From: Phlebotomus papatasi
Lineage: Eukaryota; Arthropoda; Insecta; Diptera; Psychodidae
Direction: 5' to 3'
Length of the DNA: 64,000 bases
Assembly: GCF_024763615.1 (NCBI RefSeq)
Contig: NC_077224.1
Coordinates: 82,532,712-82,596,711 of the forward strand
Translations under genes and position numbers: made by a program
The notes under the pieces: model-generated
What the model was told of the DNA's origin: nothing
Databases searched by the model: none
Seen by the model: the letters and a program-made list of their open reading frames with translations, nothing else
Part shown: piece after piece, positions 1 through 12,733 of the stretch
How positions within the stretch are numbered: position 1 is the first letter of the stretch
Layout of the letters: every line of letters starts with the position of its first letter

Positions 1-1039
1 TAAAATCTAAAAGGGTCAATGATAATCCACCCCAAAAGGGCCAAAAGAAACTTCTCAGATTGAGATTGACCTATCAAATCTGTGAAATATATCAAAAATT
101 TTGAAAAAAAAATCTGTTTGTCCTAAAAATGTCAACATTATAGAAGTGATATTGTTTTCTCAGTGGCTGATACAAAAACATCTGAAATATCGAGGTGCGA
201 ACTAAGAATGCAACACAAGAAACCATTTGTACAAAATACCAATTAAATTAATTACATTTAATATATGTACACAATGTACAACTCTCCACCAGACTCAAGT
301 GAAACTTGTAACGAAATAATTGCATTTTTTTCTTCTTTCTCTGTCTTTTTATCTCCCTCAGCTATTGTTGCAATTTTGCACATTTTCTTTAAATTAATCG
401 CAAGTGTTAATTGCACTCTATAACACAATTCTTTTTTTATTCTTCCACTTTTCTTGCATATTTTTTCACCTAATTATTTCAATATTTCATCTATAACAGC
501 CAACAAAAAAAATCATAGACTGTCTCACAAAATTGGAATCCAGAGATTATCTGAGTTTTTTTTTTTAAGTGCAAGAGAGAGAGAAAGGGAGAAGTTCAAT
601 CAGATCAAAAGTGAATTGAATTGTAACTTTTTGAGATCATATTTTGAAATGCACGCCAGGGAGTTGGTAAAAGAGCATTATGTTGGTGGAAAAAAAATCA
701 CCTTTCTGGATATAAAAGCACTATATATGTGATATGGTAAGAAAACAGCGAGATTCCAGAGCCTCATGAAAAACAGACACATCATTCCCTATAACACCAA
801 TAAAAATCAATATCTAAATACGACGCGTGTTGAATTCACGATCCGCTCTGTAATTATCGCATTCAGATTGACGGCATGCCATCGAAAAACTTATATTTGA
901 AAATTAAAACTCATCAAAATGATGAAAGAATCAATCACAGTGCAATACATAAATATCACAATGTAACGCTCGATAAATGGCGCTGATATTAACTACATAT
1001 TAACACTATTTAGTTTTAAGTGTTATAACTCTAAATTAT
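1..1039. other. AT-rich non-coding stretch, nothing recognised
   Basis: No coding exon, RNA gene or clear repeat boundary was found here. The only open frame of note (454-732) is low-complexity and has no recognisable motif. The stretch is presumed to lie downstream of dac exon 1 in its intron or 3' intergenic space, but nothing in the sequence itself proves that. Confidence 0.6.
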
Positions 1040-3115
1040 CTCATACATAATAAAAAAAATCACATTTTAAAATGAATTAGGGGGCTTTCACGTTGAATTT
1101 ATTTAAAAATCTCAAAATTAGAACATGTACTAAAACAAATTTGAAGTAGAAATTTGCGAAAATGAATGAAATTTAGAAGTAACAAAGATTTTATAACTTG
1201 AAAGAATTCTTAGATAAAAAGAATAAAAAATGTCAACAATGTTGGTTTTTAGTACAAAATGAAAAATTACATAAAATGAGAAAAACACAAAAGTTTTTAA
1301 TCACTGAATATATTTAAAAATTATTCACGATCTTTCAATTACTTTGCTCCACTTAATTGCTTTATATTACTGTTTCGTTGGCTTCAAAGAATGAAGGGAC
1401 AGTTAGTACATTTTGTACTATTTTAGTACAAAAGTGAAACAAATGCGAAAAGTGTATAATATGTACATTACTCAAAAATGTATTATTATTTTAAGACGTA
1501 ATACTCTTTATAGTACTCTTTTTTGTTTTCTTTTAGACTTTGGAGTAATCAAATGCCATTCTATTTTAGTACAACAACAACAAAATTATATAAAATTATC
1601 ACTGAGCGTATTTGAATATTATTCACAATCTTTCAATTACTTTGTTCTACTTAATTGCTTTATATTGTTATCTCATTGGTTTCAAACAATCAAAGGACAG
1701 TTAGTACAATTTGTACTATTTTAGAACAAAAATGAACATGTGGTATATGTCCAATTGCCAGAAATACACGAGTCAGAATTATGTTAAGATGTAATGCACC
1801 TGAATGTAGTACTCTTTTTTGTCCTCTTCTTTTCTCTCTAAGTAATAAACAATAAGACTATTTTAGTACAAAATCAAAACAGATTATTCACAATCTTCCA
1901 ATTACTTTGTTCCACTTAGTTGCTTTATATTATTGTCTCATTGATTTCAAACAATTAAAAGGCAATTAATACAATTTACAGTATTTTAGTACAAAAACTA
2001 GAAGGATGTGATTTATATCTAATTGCTAAAAATATTCAATTCAGAATGATGTAAAATTAGATGTAAAACTCCTAAATGCAGTACCCTTTTTTGTCGTCTT
2101 CTTTTTCTCTTTGAATAACTCAGTCTATTTTAGTACAAAATCAAACAGAATGAAAACTATCTAAAGCTTAAATTTATTAAAAGAGAAAATGAAATGAGTG
2201 ATTGGGGTTGTTCTACAATATTATCTCATAAATAATAAAAATATCTTTAATATTTGACCACTTTATGTATTTAATTTTAAAATGAGGGAGCTTTCACATT
2301 GAAATAATTATTTAAAAAATCTCAAAATTGGAACATGTGCTAAAACTAAATTGGAAAATAAATTTGTGAATTAGGCACGAAATTTTAAACTAATCAAATT
2401 TTTGTAGCTTGAAAAAATTCCAAGATAAAAATGCCAAAAATATTAGTTTTTAGTACAAAATCAAAAATGACAAAAATGCATAAAAATTTGTTTTAAAAAA
2501 AATTATCACTGATCATATTTAAATATTATTCACAATCTTCCAATTACTTTGCTCCACCTGATTGCTTTATATTGCTGTCTCACTGGTTTTAAACAATGAG
2601 AGGCGGTTAGTACAATTTACAGTATTTTAGTACAAAAGTGAAGCAACCGCGAAAAGCGCATAATACACAACAGACAATTATGTTACGACTTCATACTCTT
2701 GCATAGTGCTCTATTTGTTGTCTTTTAGACTTTGACTTTCCAAATGTAGGACTATTTTAGTACAAAATCAAATAAGTTGAAAGCTATAAAGCATTATTGC
2801 TATAAACCTAATTGAATTGAATTTAATTGAAACAATGTACTAAATATGTTAAACAACTAAGCAAATAAAACTCTTGATTGAAGATTATTTAAAGACATTG
2901 ATTAAACTCCCTAATGCAATAACTTCAATTTAGTTCACTTTTAGTACATAAAATTCCAAGTAGATATCAAAAAATCCTGCTTTTCATGAAATACTTAAAT
3001 TAGAACTTAGTACTTAGTTAGTACTTTGTTTTACTTAGTACAATAACCCCATTTTAGTACTTGTAATTATGAATTCTCATCTTCGGACAATCATTTTCTT
3101 CCACAATGTACTAAA
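1040..3115. repeat. Higher-order tandem repeat rich in TTTTAGTAC
   Basis: Two large units can be aligned by eye: the block beginning near 1084 (GCTTTCACGTTGAA) recurs near 2290 (GCTTTCACATTGAA), a period of about 1.2 kb. Inside them a shorter block starting TTATTCAC.ATCTT.CAATTACTTTG recurs at about 1321, 1619, 1883 and 2525, and the 9-mer TTTTAGTAC appears repeatedly. Copies are diverged by point changes and small indels. No protein-coding potential was seen, so it is best described as an old satellite-like or amplified-repeat locus. Confidence 0.8.
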
Positions 3116-4984
3116 AACTAAATTTAAGGATATATTTCGCCACTTCAGACTAAAAGTGTCCTAAATTCATTTTCTTTGTTCCTGCAATCGTGGGAAATGC
3201 GGCAACATGATCCTGTCATTACCAACAAATGCAGCAAATGCATTTAGAACAAACTCATTTTGAAGAGGCGATTTCTTTTCGCGCTTTAGTACCCTTGAAA
3301 GGCTTGTTGATTTTTCAGGAAAGGAAATATTACAGAGCAATAAAGTTATTAAAATAAAACTTTAAAAAATGTTTAGTACATGCATGTACTAAACCACAAA
3401 CTCTCTAAATTATGTCAACTTTAGTACGTCATGGTAAAAACAAATACCGAGATTTATTAAAAATTATGAAAGAGTATGATTAATTTGTTTTTAGTAGAAA
3501 ATTAAATGAAATTATGATTAGAAAATAGAGACAATAAAAAAATAAATTAAATTATTAAATGATAAAAAACTTAATGCCCCATATTCTTGATCCTAGTTGA
3601 AACAATTCAAATTTAAAAAATCTCCTAGACCAATATTGCTCCACAATATTCTAAAAATGACACAGTTTTTTTCTAAAATGTAGCCACAAATAAAAGAAGA
3701 ACCCATTAAAAATGTTATTATGTTATTTTTGCAAATTTTTGCCAAGTTTGAACGCATAATTTATTCATATTTTAAAAATTCATCGCGATAAACATCAAAT
3801 TCAAGAAGCACGAAGCCTTTTTCTGAAATGACAGTGAAACATTATTTTTATTATAATTAATAATTTCAACATTAAAACACATTGTGTGCAATTCCCTTCA
3901 GTTTGAGCCAGAAAAATCATTATTCATAAATACTTTTTCATCACGATATCATCTCAATTAGATTTTTATCTCTTCACCGAGAGAATTATATTCAGGAGTA
4001 AAATTTTCCGGATATAAAATTCTCAAATTGATAATTATTACCAACGATAATTATTAGTTTTTAAACAATCTTTTTTTTTATTTCAATTGCAGAATAGCAT
4101 AATCATGCTTCTCCATTTCTCAGAAACTAATCGCTCGAGTGTGGAAAAATGAGTTCTCAACATTTAATATCATTCTTAATACCAAGTAGTTAGCACAAAG
4201 TTGCACAGTCGGGGAGCCTTGTTACAATTTGTGATTTTCAAGTGGCAAAAATCTCTCTTTAAAAAAAAGCCTCCATTCACTAACCAAAAATTTGCTCTAC
4301 ATTATTCCTTTTATAGGAAAAAATATCTGTAACAAAAGCAATATTTTTTGATAAAAAAAAAGCATTGAACGCAGGAGAAACACGTATGAAAACACCGCCA
4401 GTAAGGGTTTCATGAACATGAGTAACAAGCGATCGTCTACCCACTTAAGTGTTCTAAACATATTATTATTTCCATCATATCCCTCTTAACATTGAACACA
4501 TGTATTTGAGAGGTGCATGAATATTTCTTTGCCATCTCGTTCTTTTTCTGCATTTGTATGTTCAAATGCTTCTCAAATGCATTTCTGTTAATTTTTTGCC
4601 AAGAAAGAAATCTTTAATCTGAAAGCCCTTTTTGAAAAGTGCCCTTTGATAATGGAAAGATCAAAGATGATATCGCCTATAAAACGGTGTTACTTTTATT
4701 GTCCTAAGATATTTACTTAAAGAGTCTTTAGATATTTATTTAAACTCTATCTAAAGTTTTTTTTTCCTTCTAGGGTCCTAGGGGTCCTAGGCTTTGCCAG
4801 CTGCTCTAACTCTTGAGTAATTCCTTTGTATAAATATTCTTTCTAGCAAATCATCATAAAACCATCTTGAAGTTGAAAATTGATTAGAAAATTTATTCAG
4901 AAGATATTTTAAAAAAATCATTAAACATTTTATTTATATTTCTAAAATTGTACTGATGCTTTGCTGAGTCATTACCGATTCGGA
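3116..4984. other. AT-rich non-coding stretch
   Basis: No gene recognised. A few TTTAGTAC motifs continue to about 3430, including the perfect palindrome at 3371-3394. Around 4750-4795 there is a short CCTAGG-rich stretch. The rest looks unremarkable. Confidence 0.55.
3371..3394. repeat. Perfect 24-bp palindrome containing GTTTAGTACATG
   Basis: The half-site GTTTAGTACATG is followed directly by its exact reverse complement. It lies at the edge of the TTTTAGTAC-rich array at 1040-3115, so it is probably formed by two array motifs meeting head to head. No function can be assigned. Confidence 0.8.
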
Positions 4985-5340
4985 ATTAGAACTAATGCAG
5001 CTAGGTTCGGATTTTCAAGACCTTTCAAATAAATCCAAATTTAGTTAAATCGATTAAAAGATAGGCCCTCTAGGATGGTTGAATTTTGAGCTTGAAGAAT
5101 TCAAGATGGCGATTTAACCGGTCAAAGGTACTTGCAGACAAAATGTTCAGCTGGACTACCTCGTAAACACATCCAAAAATAAACAAAATCACCAGGGCCA
5201 ATTTTGAGGAAAATTAAAGAGGATAGAGACGCATGAGTAGTGATCAGGAGAAAAGAAAGAGATATATCTCGAGATAGGGTACAAATACAAGTAGAGTTTG
5301 ACTCTCCAATAATGTCATGGAAAAAAGGTAAATGGAACTC
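4985..5340. repeat. Dispersed repeat with CTGGACTACCTC core, copy 1
   Basis: The sequence TTCAAGACCTTTCAAA near 5015 followed by AGCTGGACTACCTC near 5150 and ACATCCAAAAATAAAC is paralleled at 8110-8290 and 10090-10340. The three copies share order and spacing but are diverged. No transposase or reverse transcriptase motif is visible, so class is unknown. Confidence 0.5.
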
Positions 5341-6360
5341 TATTTGCACAAAAAGTCGTTAATGTTCGAACAATTCAAATTCATTTTCGAATTTTCATAC
5401 TAAATTTTCGCATTAAAGAAAAATAAAAGAAATTAATTAATTAAAGAAAAAAATTATTGAAAGCTAATTTTTTAATGAGATTTTTTATTGAAAATTTAAA
5501 AGATAAATTTCGAATTTGTAGTTTTACGTTAAAGACAACGTGCGAACTTTTCATATTTGATAATTTCAAAATTAAAAAATATCAATTGTAATAGTTTAAA
5601 ACTTTCTACTTGTCCCAACTATATTTTAAACTTTTATTTATTAAAAGTTTTTTAAAAATAGAATATTTTAATGTTTTTGGTACTGAAAACAAAATTTTTG
5701 TATTTTCAAAATTTTTAAAAGTATTTCTGATCATCTTTAAAATGAAAAAAAAATTAAATTAGGCTTAAATCGATGGCTCAAAATAATACTCGATTAACTC
5801 GTGAATAAAAAAATTTACAGGAGAGCGATTTCAATCGGAAATTTTACGAATAAGGACTTTAAGATTTAAAAATCCTATAACTTTTAAAATAATTTTTAAG
5901 TATAATATCCAGAAAGAAGGTAAAAGATGTCAAGTAGTAACCAAAAAGCAGAAAAAACCAAACTTGGTAGAAATTCTAGTTGTTCGAGTCTTATTCTAAG
6001 TATAGTCGAAAATAAACAAGTCAGCTTTATAGAGTTGTTTTTAAATGGTTTGGTTTTTCAATTAACAAGTTCAAAACAATTGAAAAATAAAGTAATGTAT
6101 AGCTAAGTAATATTAGATTTTAAAAGCATATTTAAAGATCAAAATATTTAAGATAAGGTGTAGCTATCATTAGTGAACGTTATACACTTAGCTTGCAAAA
6201 ATCTTAAATTTTTATTAAAAACACATTTTGAAAATTGATAAAAATAGCATTTTTATAAACTTAACTTTAAGCATTTTGTAATTATTAAACTGAAAAATTT
6301 TGAAATTACTTTGATTTTATTGAAATAATTTTTTTTGTTTTTTATTGAGATAAAAACTTT
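5341..6360. other. AT-rich non-coding stretch
   Basis: Very AT-rich sequence with poly-A/T runs. I see no gene, RNA or bounded repeat here. Confidence 0.55.
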
Positions 6361-6592
6361 GAGGGAAAGTGTTCATGCTTCGTACGATCCCAAGCTTCGT
6401 AATGACTAAATTTTTCCTATATTTCTCAATAAATGTGACTCGTCGCATCCATATTTTAAAAAAAAACTAGGGTTTTAAAAAAAAACTAACAGTTTTAAAA
6501 ATATATTGCAGGAGTCACATTTATTCAGAAACATAAGAAAAATTTGGTCATTACGAAGCATAGAATCCTATAAAGCATAGGCACTTTCCCCT
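6361..6592. mobile_element. MITE, GGGGAAAG-TIR family, copy 1
   Basis: The left end GAGGGAAAGTGTTCATGCTT and the right end (reverse complement GGGGAAAGTGCCTATGCTTT) form long imperfect arms that continue inward through TTCGTAATGACTAAAT. About 230 bp and without coding sequence. Other members are at 11139-11353, 23463-23681 and probably 36726-36935. The better-preserved copies are flanked by TA on both sides, which fits a Tc1/mariner/pogo-type non-autonomous element. Confidence 0.75.
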
Positions 6593-7799
6593 ACATCTGG
6601 CGCTATTCGATCCTAAGATACCTTTAGATACCTTTTTATCAATATCACAATATGTAAAGAAATATCAAGAAAAAGGAAACCCAGAAAAAGGAAAGATCAA
6701 GCGTGATGAGAGCTTTTTTTTGTAACATCCTCAATCCCTTTTTTTGGCGGCCAAGATCAATATGGTACACTATTAAATTCCTTTGAGACCATATAGTTTG
6801 TGCTAGTCTATTGAATTTCAAATTTGTCTGGATGCTGGTGCAAAAACCTAAAAGATGCAAATTGCACTAATATGCAAATCACATTTTTTCCTTCAAACTT
6901 TTTTTTTCTGCATCCCAACTATGTATTTCAACATTTTATGCGACTATAATTTTCACGGCAAAATATTCCTGTATCCAGTTTGATTTTTCTGACAGAATAT
7001 TCTGCATTGAGAAGAAATTGAGAGTGAATGACGAGATGAAGAGAACAATTTGTGTAGTATGGAATTTAGATTTTGATGATCGTCTACCAGAAAAAATACA
7101 TACTAAACACTGTAGAGTATTTTTTTTTAATCGCAAAACACTCAGCTAATCGATCCTCCCGGAGGATAAAAAAGTCTTTTACGAATTTATAATATAGGAT
7201 ATCCCCTCTAGAATCACCCTTTAATTGAGGCGAGATTTACTTGGCCGGGAAGACTCTCGAGACAGAAACTCTATGGATTATAGCCACGAAACCGCACAAT
7301 GAAATTAAAAGTGCAGGGAATATCGAAAATATATCATACATACAGGGATATAATATGAAACCAAAAATACTCCAGTTTATAATACATCGAGAAGACGAAG
7401 ATGTAGGGTTTTACAAGGCAGGAGAATAACCACAAGAAATGTCGATCGACACGCAATTTTTGAGTAAAAGATTTTTCGTATGCAACATTTTATTTGAACA
7501 TGGTCATCAAACTGTGCAGACCAACATTGGAGGCCTCCAGGCGAGATCATGCGCAAAATTGTGTCAATTTTCGAATTGAAAATTTTCGTGATCATGAAAT
7601 TCAAATAAAAAAATAAATGTTCCCAAAAATCCAACTTAAAAGACCAGTGATTTGCAATTTGATACTGTATACCACAAGACTTATCAATAAAGTTTAGTAA
7701 ATCGGTAGGATTACTTGATCTTTATTAAAAGAAAATAAGGGTGACAAAGAGTTTCAGACTCTGTGAATTGCTCGAACTCGTGGCTTAGATGCTATATGT
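6593..7799. other. Non-coding stretch, nothing recognised
   Basis: Short open frames on both strands (6645-7634) lack recognisable domains and overlap each other. I see no convincing gene or repeat boundary. Confidence 0.55.
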
Positions 7800-7819
7800 A
7801 CCTCTATCTATAGATGTAA

Positions 7820-8290
7820 TTTACTGTTTACCGGTTCTCAACCGACTTGAACCGATTTATAAATCACTCAAAAAATCACCCAAAATAGTTTTAAGAGTAT
7901 TAGAATTGATTTCCGGACGAAGATTAATTATTGGTTTATAACCGGTTCATTACCGGTTCACAACCGATTTAAACCGATTCATAAGACACTCGAAACATTT
8001 GCCAAAATACACCTCTGGCGTATTTTAATAGAATTTCGTATAAAAATTATTTATCGGTTATGAACCGGTTCATTACTGATTCAAAACCGATTGGAACCAG
8101 TTCAGTTTTATAGGAAATTCCAAGACCTTTCCAACGAGCCCAAAAATGATACCATTAAGATGAGAAATACGTTCTCTAAAGCCATTTAAACCCTTGACCT
8201 CGAAAAATCGTTATTTGGAATGATCCGTCTGGACAACCTCCTTAAAAAATCCTTTAAAAAAATTTACAAAATTCCTATTTTCTAAAAAAT
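7820..8290. repeat. Three ~121-bp ACCGGTT units plus dispersed repeat copy 2
   Basis: The motif TCAACCGACTTGAACCGAT near 7838 recurs as TCACAACCGATTTAAACCGA near 7959 and TCAAAACCGATTGGAACCAG near 8080, each followed by a similar spacer, so there are about three tandem units of roughly 121 bp. From 8110 the sequence passes into the CCAAGACCTTTCC...CTGGACAACCTC repeat that also occurs at 4985-5340 and 10090-10340. Related ACCGGTT-type sequence is present near 11018-11060. Confidence 0.65.
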
Positions 8291-9639
8291 GCCCTGAGTG
8301 TGCAGAATGTTCTTCCATGTGAACAACCTATCCCTCTTAAAGTCGACTCACCCTCAAACAATTGACAAAGTTAAAATGATATAGCCATTTCGAGCAGATG
8401 GAGAATATTAAAATGAAATAATTGAGCTCGTTTTTGGCCCTCCACAAAATATACCCACAAAATGATCACTAGTAAATTTTCACTTGCCACCCCCTCCCCT
8501 ATTCCCCCCTCACAACGATACCCAAATTTTTATTTGGGAAAGTGAGAATTCTCCGCCTGAAGGGGTTGTGTTTGGGGGGCCAGAATGCGCGTGAATTCCA
8601 ATATTATAGACAATTTTCCCGAGTACTGATGATGCCATTACACGTTTGGCAATTAATACATTAAAATGCATCCCCGGTGCAATTCATATGCAATTCAATG
8701 GACAAACATTGCCGGATGCAAAATTGGGGGCGGGGGGAAGAGGGTGGAAGGAGGATTCACTTGCTGATGCGACAGAGCACAACTGCAATAACATATTCCA
8801 TGGATGCATATTTGCAAATTGCACTCGCGATATACGGTCATAGCCCATCAAATGCATTTTGGCGGTCATTTGACCGATAGATACCTAAAAGGAAGGGTTG
8901 CAAATTTCATTTGCTCAAACCGTTTAGCAAGAGCGAAATATTCCTCAATGATTGCATCCATGTGGGTGAAAATGCAGATTTTCTCAATATTATCACATTG
9001 AATTTTATGAGAAAACACATCCAATTTTAATTACATGCTCAGAATCTAATTTAGAGCAATTTGCACCAATTATAAGTTATGCTTTATAAAAAATGTGAAT
9101 ACAATCCATGAAATGCTGTTGGTGGTACAGATGTATTCTATTGCTCGAACTCCAAGAGAGAACATTGCAATATTATCCTTCGTATTTTAGTTACAGATAT
9201 CTACTTCATTACTTCCACTCTATAAAGCTTCATATTTTTCAAAAAAAAAAACTTATTAAATAAGAATTTTTAAGTTTATTTTCACTTTACTTTTCGTTTG
9301 TTTATTGGGTCCTTTCGAGCGCCTGTTGCAGGCTGAATGTTTAAAGATAGCAATTTGGGATTTTCGATGGCCCCTCAAGAATAATCAGCAACATTTTGAC
9401 TTACGAAATTTTGGGCTATTACAGAAACAACTTCTACGATTTTTCATATCTTCAAATATGTTGAATTTGATGGTTAGTCAGGTTTCTACTGTAATAAAAC
9501 AAAAAAAAGACTAGAAGATTAAATAGAACGTCAGACTAAAGGTTAAGTCAAGTATTGATTTTCTAGAATCTGGGACAATTACCATTATAAGTGTATTTAG
9601 TCCGCATTTTGTGATGTTTTGAACGAAAAACAGAGATAT
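8291..9639. other. Non-coding stretch, locally less AT-rich
   Basis: 8440-8900 is less AT-rich than its surroundings and contains overlapping short open frames in several phases, none with a recognisable motif. Such islands inside the presumed dac intron could be regulatory, but I see nothing specific. The remainder to 9639 is plain AT-rich sequence. Confidence 0.45.
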
Positions 9640-9790
9640 AATCGTCAATCAGAGCAAGTGACACTCAAATCATCCAGTTTTTTCTCAGTGGAGATAGGAA
9701 AAATTCCTACATCCACCCAGAATTGAACTGGAGACCTCTCGTTAACTAGACGAGTGCTCTACCAGCTGAGCTATTAGAGACCACATGCTC
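9640..9790 (-). mobile_element. tRNA-derived SINE, copy 1 (tRNA-like head plus body)
   Basis: On the minus strand a tRNA-like head runs from about 9781 to 9708. It has an A-box-like TAGCTCAGCTGG, a 5-bp anticodon stem (CTCGT/ACGAG) around loop CTAGTTA, and a T-arm with CAGTTCAATTCTGG. The putative acceptor arms pair only imperfectly, there is an extra base before the D stem, and position 37 would be U, so it is not a good functional tRNA. It is followed by GGAATTTTTCC and a tail with GAGTGTCACTTGCTCTGATT. The same tail follows a tRNA-like B box at 44326-44412, which is the signature of a SINE rather than a lone tRNA gene. Confidence 0.75.
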
Positions 9791-10089
9791 TGCTTGATTT
9801 GCTACACGACCTTAACCAATTGCATTGTGCACTTCAATGAATTTTGGTTTATTGTGAGAATTTTCCAAACTTTTTGTTCAATGTTAATTGTATTTATGTA
9901 CAGACACTCACAATAAACCAAAGTTTTTCAAGTGATTAATTCACAGCTTTTAGATCGTTTTTTGTGAGTATTTCATCAGTTTTTCATACAAAATATCATG
10001 TGAAACAGTCACAGTATCTCAGAATTTACATGACAATTTTTGTTAAAGTCTTTTGAAACAATTAGATAAGAAGATTTCAGATCAGTGAA

Positions 10090-10340
10090 TTTATCACGTG
10101 ATAAAGTCAAATATGTTTGGACGGAAAGTTCGCCTGGACCATCTCCAAAACGTATTCAAAAATAAAGGAAATCGTAGGAGCCGTTTTAGAAATAAACCAA
10201 AAAACATGGTTTTGGAGGGGTTGAAGGGAATAAGGAAAAAACGTCTGGGAATATTGCTTTTTTATTGAGGGTCATCGGTGACCAGAAGTAGATATCTCTT
10301 GCCGTTAAAGCTCCAAGACGGTGAGAAGTTAAAAAAAAAT
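10090..10340. repeat. Dispersed repeat with CTGGACCATCTCC core, copy 3
   Basis: GTTCGCCTGGACCATCTCC near 10130, followed by CGTATTCAAAAATAAAG, aligns with the copies at 4985-5340 and 8110-8290. The downstream part contains AGATATCTCTTG and GGTGACCAG, comparable to GATATATCTCG and GTGATCAGG in copy 1. No coding sequence seen. Confidence 0.5.
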
Positions 10341-11138
10341 GGAATATATAACTGCTCTCTCTTTGAGTTCGAGGAATAAAATTTAATTATTCTTTAAGAA
10401 TTAATATTTTTCAGTTTAATAATTTAAGGATCATTGAAGGACCGACAATATTTTTTTTATCATTGGCACTATAAAAAATCAATTGAAAATGACAAAAAAA
10501 ACTCTACTTTAAACAATTTATAAATAACTTTAAATCGTTATACAACACATAATTCTTTTTCTTGCCTTAGCAATTTGAAAACGGTTTAAACCGAAAAAGA
10601 ACCGACTTATGTTTTTGTATTTCAACAATTTGAATTCGAATTTTACGATTTATAAATTCTAATTAATTGGCTCGAATTTCTAAAAACGCAATGTTTATTT
10701 TTTTTTACTTTTACAATTTATGAACTACATCGAATCGATATTATTATTCTTTTTTATTTATAATTTAAATTGAAAAATTCTTCTTATCTGCGAAAAAAGC
10801 AAATATGATTGTTCAAAACCGAGTTGAAATCATAAAAAAATCGTTTTCAAATTGATAATTTTTTTTTTAAAAAAAGTTTTGAATCGCTTAATCGATTCTT
10901 CTCTGGCTTCTCCACGATATTTAATTTTTCTTTTTCTTTCTATTGTCCTTTATTTTTTATTTAAATGAAGTATGTTCTTTTCTCACGCTTTGTCTAATTA
11001 AAATTTATACTATAGATATGAACCGATTCAAACCGGTAATTAATTGGTAAGTAACTAACCGATAAATAATCATCTTGGTTAATTATTATTAACGATTAGT
11101 GATTCATGAATCACTTCAAATAATTCAATAAGCCAGTA
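10341..11138. other. AT-rich non-coding stretch
   Basis: Mostly AT-rich sequence. Around 11018-11060 there are ACCGATT/CCGGTAAT motifs resembling the array at 7820. No gene seen. Confidence 0.55.
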
Positions 11139-11353
11139 GGGGAAAGTACTCTCCCTTCGAACGTTCATGCCTTCGAATAATGTGAATTTTCTTTTAGTTT
11201 TCCCAAGAGACTTACACATTTCTATTAAATATTAGTTGGCTTATCATCAATTGTTGATAATTGCGTGACAATTTAGTGTAAATCTCTTACGAAAAACATA
11301 AGAAATTCACATTATTCGAAGGCATGAACGTTCGAAGGGAGAGCACTTTCCCC
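11139..11353. mobile_element. MITE, GGGGAAAG-TIR family, copy 2
   Basis: Long, near-perfect inverted arms: the left begins GGGGAAAGTACTCTCCCTTC and continues through GAACGTTCATGCC and TTCGAATAATGTGAATT; the right arm is the reverse complement with only a few differences over about 55 bp. It is flanked by TA at 11137-11138 and 11354-11355, consistent with a TA target duplication. Length 215 bp, non-coding. Confidence 0.88.
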
Positions 11354-12603
11354 TAAGTTTAAATCTAGGAATTTTCAAAATCTTTTAAACTCGAGCACAC
11401 AGCGAATTTTCCTCCGCTACTAAAACCGTCCCAGCGACTCATGTCTTCCCCTCCGTGTAAGGTACATTTAAAAGAATGGCTCAAGATTTTTCAATCTTTA
11501 AGGGACGACGCATATTCATCATTAAGTATGAAACACCAATTATCGCGTGGTTTCTGCTAATTTCCCATTACAACTTTAACATTATTTTTATTATCTGCCT
11601 AGATATGTATATTTTTTATTCTTCCACTTTTCTCTTCATCCGTTCTTGTTTTTCAATTAATTCCCCAAAGTCCCATTGTTTCCCCATTCGGTGACAGGAT
11701 AATTGTGAAGGTTTTTCTCCATTTCAAACACCCCAGACATTGGACGACATTGGGACTTCTTGCAACAACACTAATTTGTCTTCAAGTCTTCTTTTGGTGC
11801 TCGTCTCTTATTTTTTTTATCTGCTACTTCTTCTTCTTGTTTGTGGAGGGCCCCCTTTTCTTGTTTGGTGAATTTGTACACCACCAAGAAAGAATCCACG
11901 ATAAGCGGCGCCGACGTGTTCTTTTTTCACCCATTGCACATCCAACAGACCGTTTACATAACCGAATTGCATTCATGTTTGACTTGGCATAATATTCGGT
12001 CAATATCACAACATATCATGAGAACAAGAATATGTTCATTTGCTAATTTCTAGGGGCACAATTTTGTTGTGGAGGAGGGAGAGAAGACAACATTTTTGTC
12101 AATTTGCACATCACCATGTTTTCCCCAAGAATCACAAAAACACGCAAGAACAATTGGCCTAAGTAGGACAAAAAATGGGGGGACTAGCAATCTGCATTGT
12201 CACATAAATAAATGACAAATCTTATTGGGAAACCGCCCTCATAGAATTCCCATTCTCGTCCCAACCCCAACCCCAATTCTGACACCAGTGTTACCGGGGG
12301 AGAAGACGCACAATGATAAATCCTGTGTGAAAATTTTATCGGATTCCCAGAGGAAGGAGCTCAGCATTTAGAGGGAAAAACGAAGCAATAAATCTCTAGC
12401 CTGTTGAATTGAACACAATTTCTCTTTGATACAGTCTCCTCATGAGATTAACCCAAAGAGATATACAAAGAAGTGCCAAAAAATGGCAAAGAAAAATTCG
12501 CAAAGTGCTCGAACTTAACAAAAAAAAATCTCCCGATGATTTTCCAGTAGGAATTGATTCAGATTTAATTGACTTTTCCAAGACCTTTCGAATGCATTGT
12601 ATA
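11354..12603. other. Non-coding stretch, moderately AT-rich
   Basis: 11400-12400 is less AT-rich than average and has several overlapping short frames (11476-11694, 11705-11992, 12442-12624) with no recognisable domains. It could be conserved regulatory DNA of dac or part of an unrecognised transcript; I cannot support either. Confidence 0.45.
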
Positions 12604-12733
12604 GGGGAAGGCTTTCAGGCTTAGTTCACACTCTAGCTTCGAACACTTTATATTTTTTGCTGAAAGTAATTAAGTCAGATTGGTTAAAAAAAAATATGAG
12701 AAAAATATAAAGTGTTTAAAGCCTGAAAGCCTA
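12604..12733. repeat. Hairpin element with AGGCTTTCAGGC arms
   Basis: The arm starting near 12608 (AGGCTTTCAGGC) is matched by the reverse complement at 12721-12732, and the inner portions (GAACACTTTATATTTTT against ATATAAAGTGTTTAA) also pair. The left edge TAGGGGAA resembles the GGGGAAAG-TIR family, but the right edge does not preserve it. It interrupts a stretch resembling the CCAAGACCTTTC dispersed repeat. Confidence 0.6.

Noticed and set aside
9708..9781. Functional tRNA-Thr(AGU) gene on the minus strand
   Set aside because: The acceptor arms pair poorly, there is an extra base before the D stem, the anticodon loop has U at position 37, and the flanking tail recurs with a second truncated copy; a SINE fits better.
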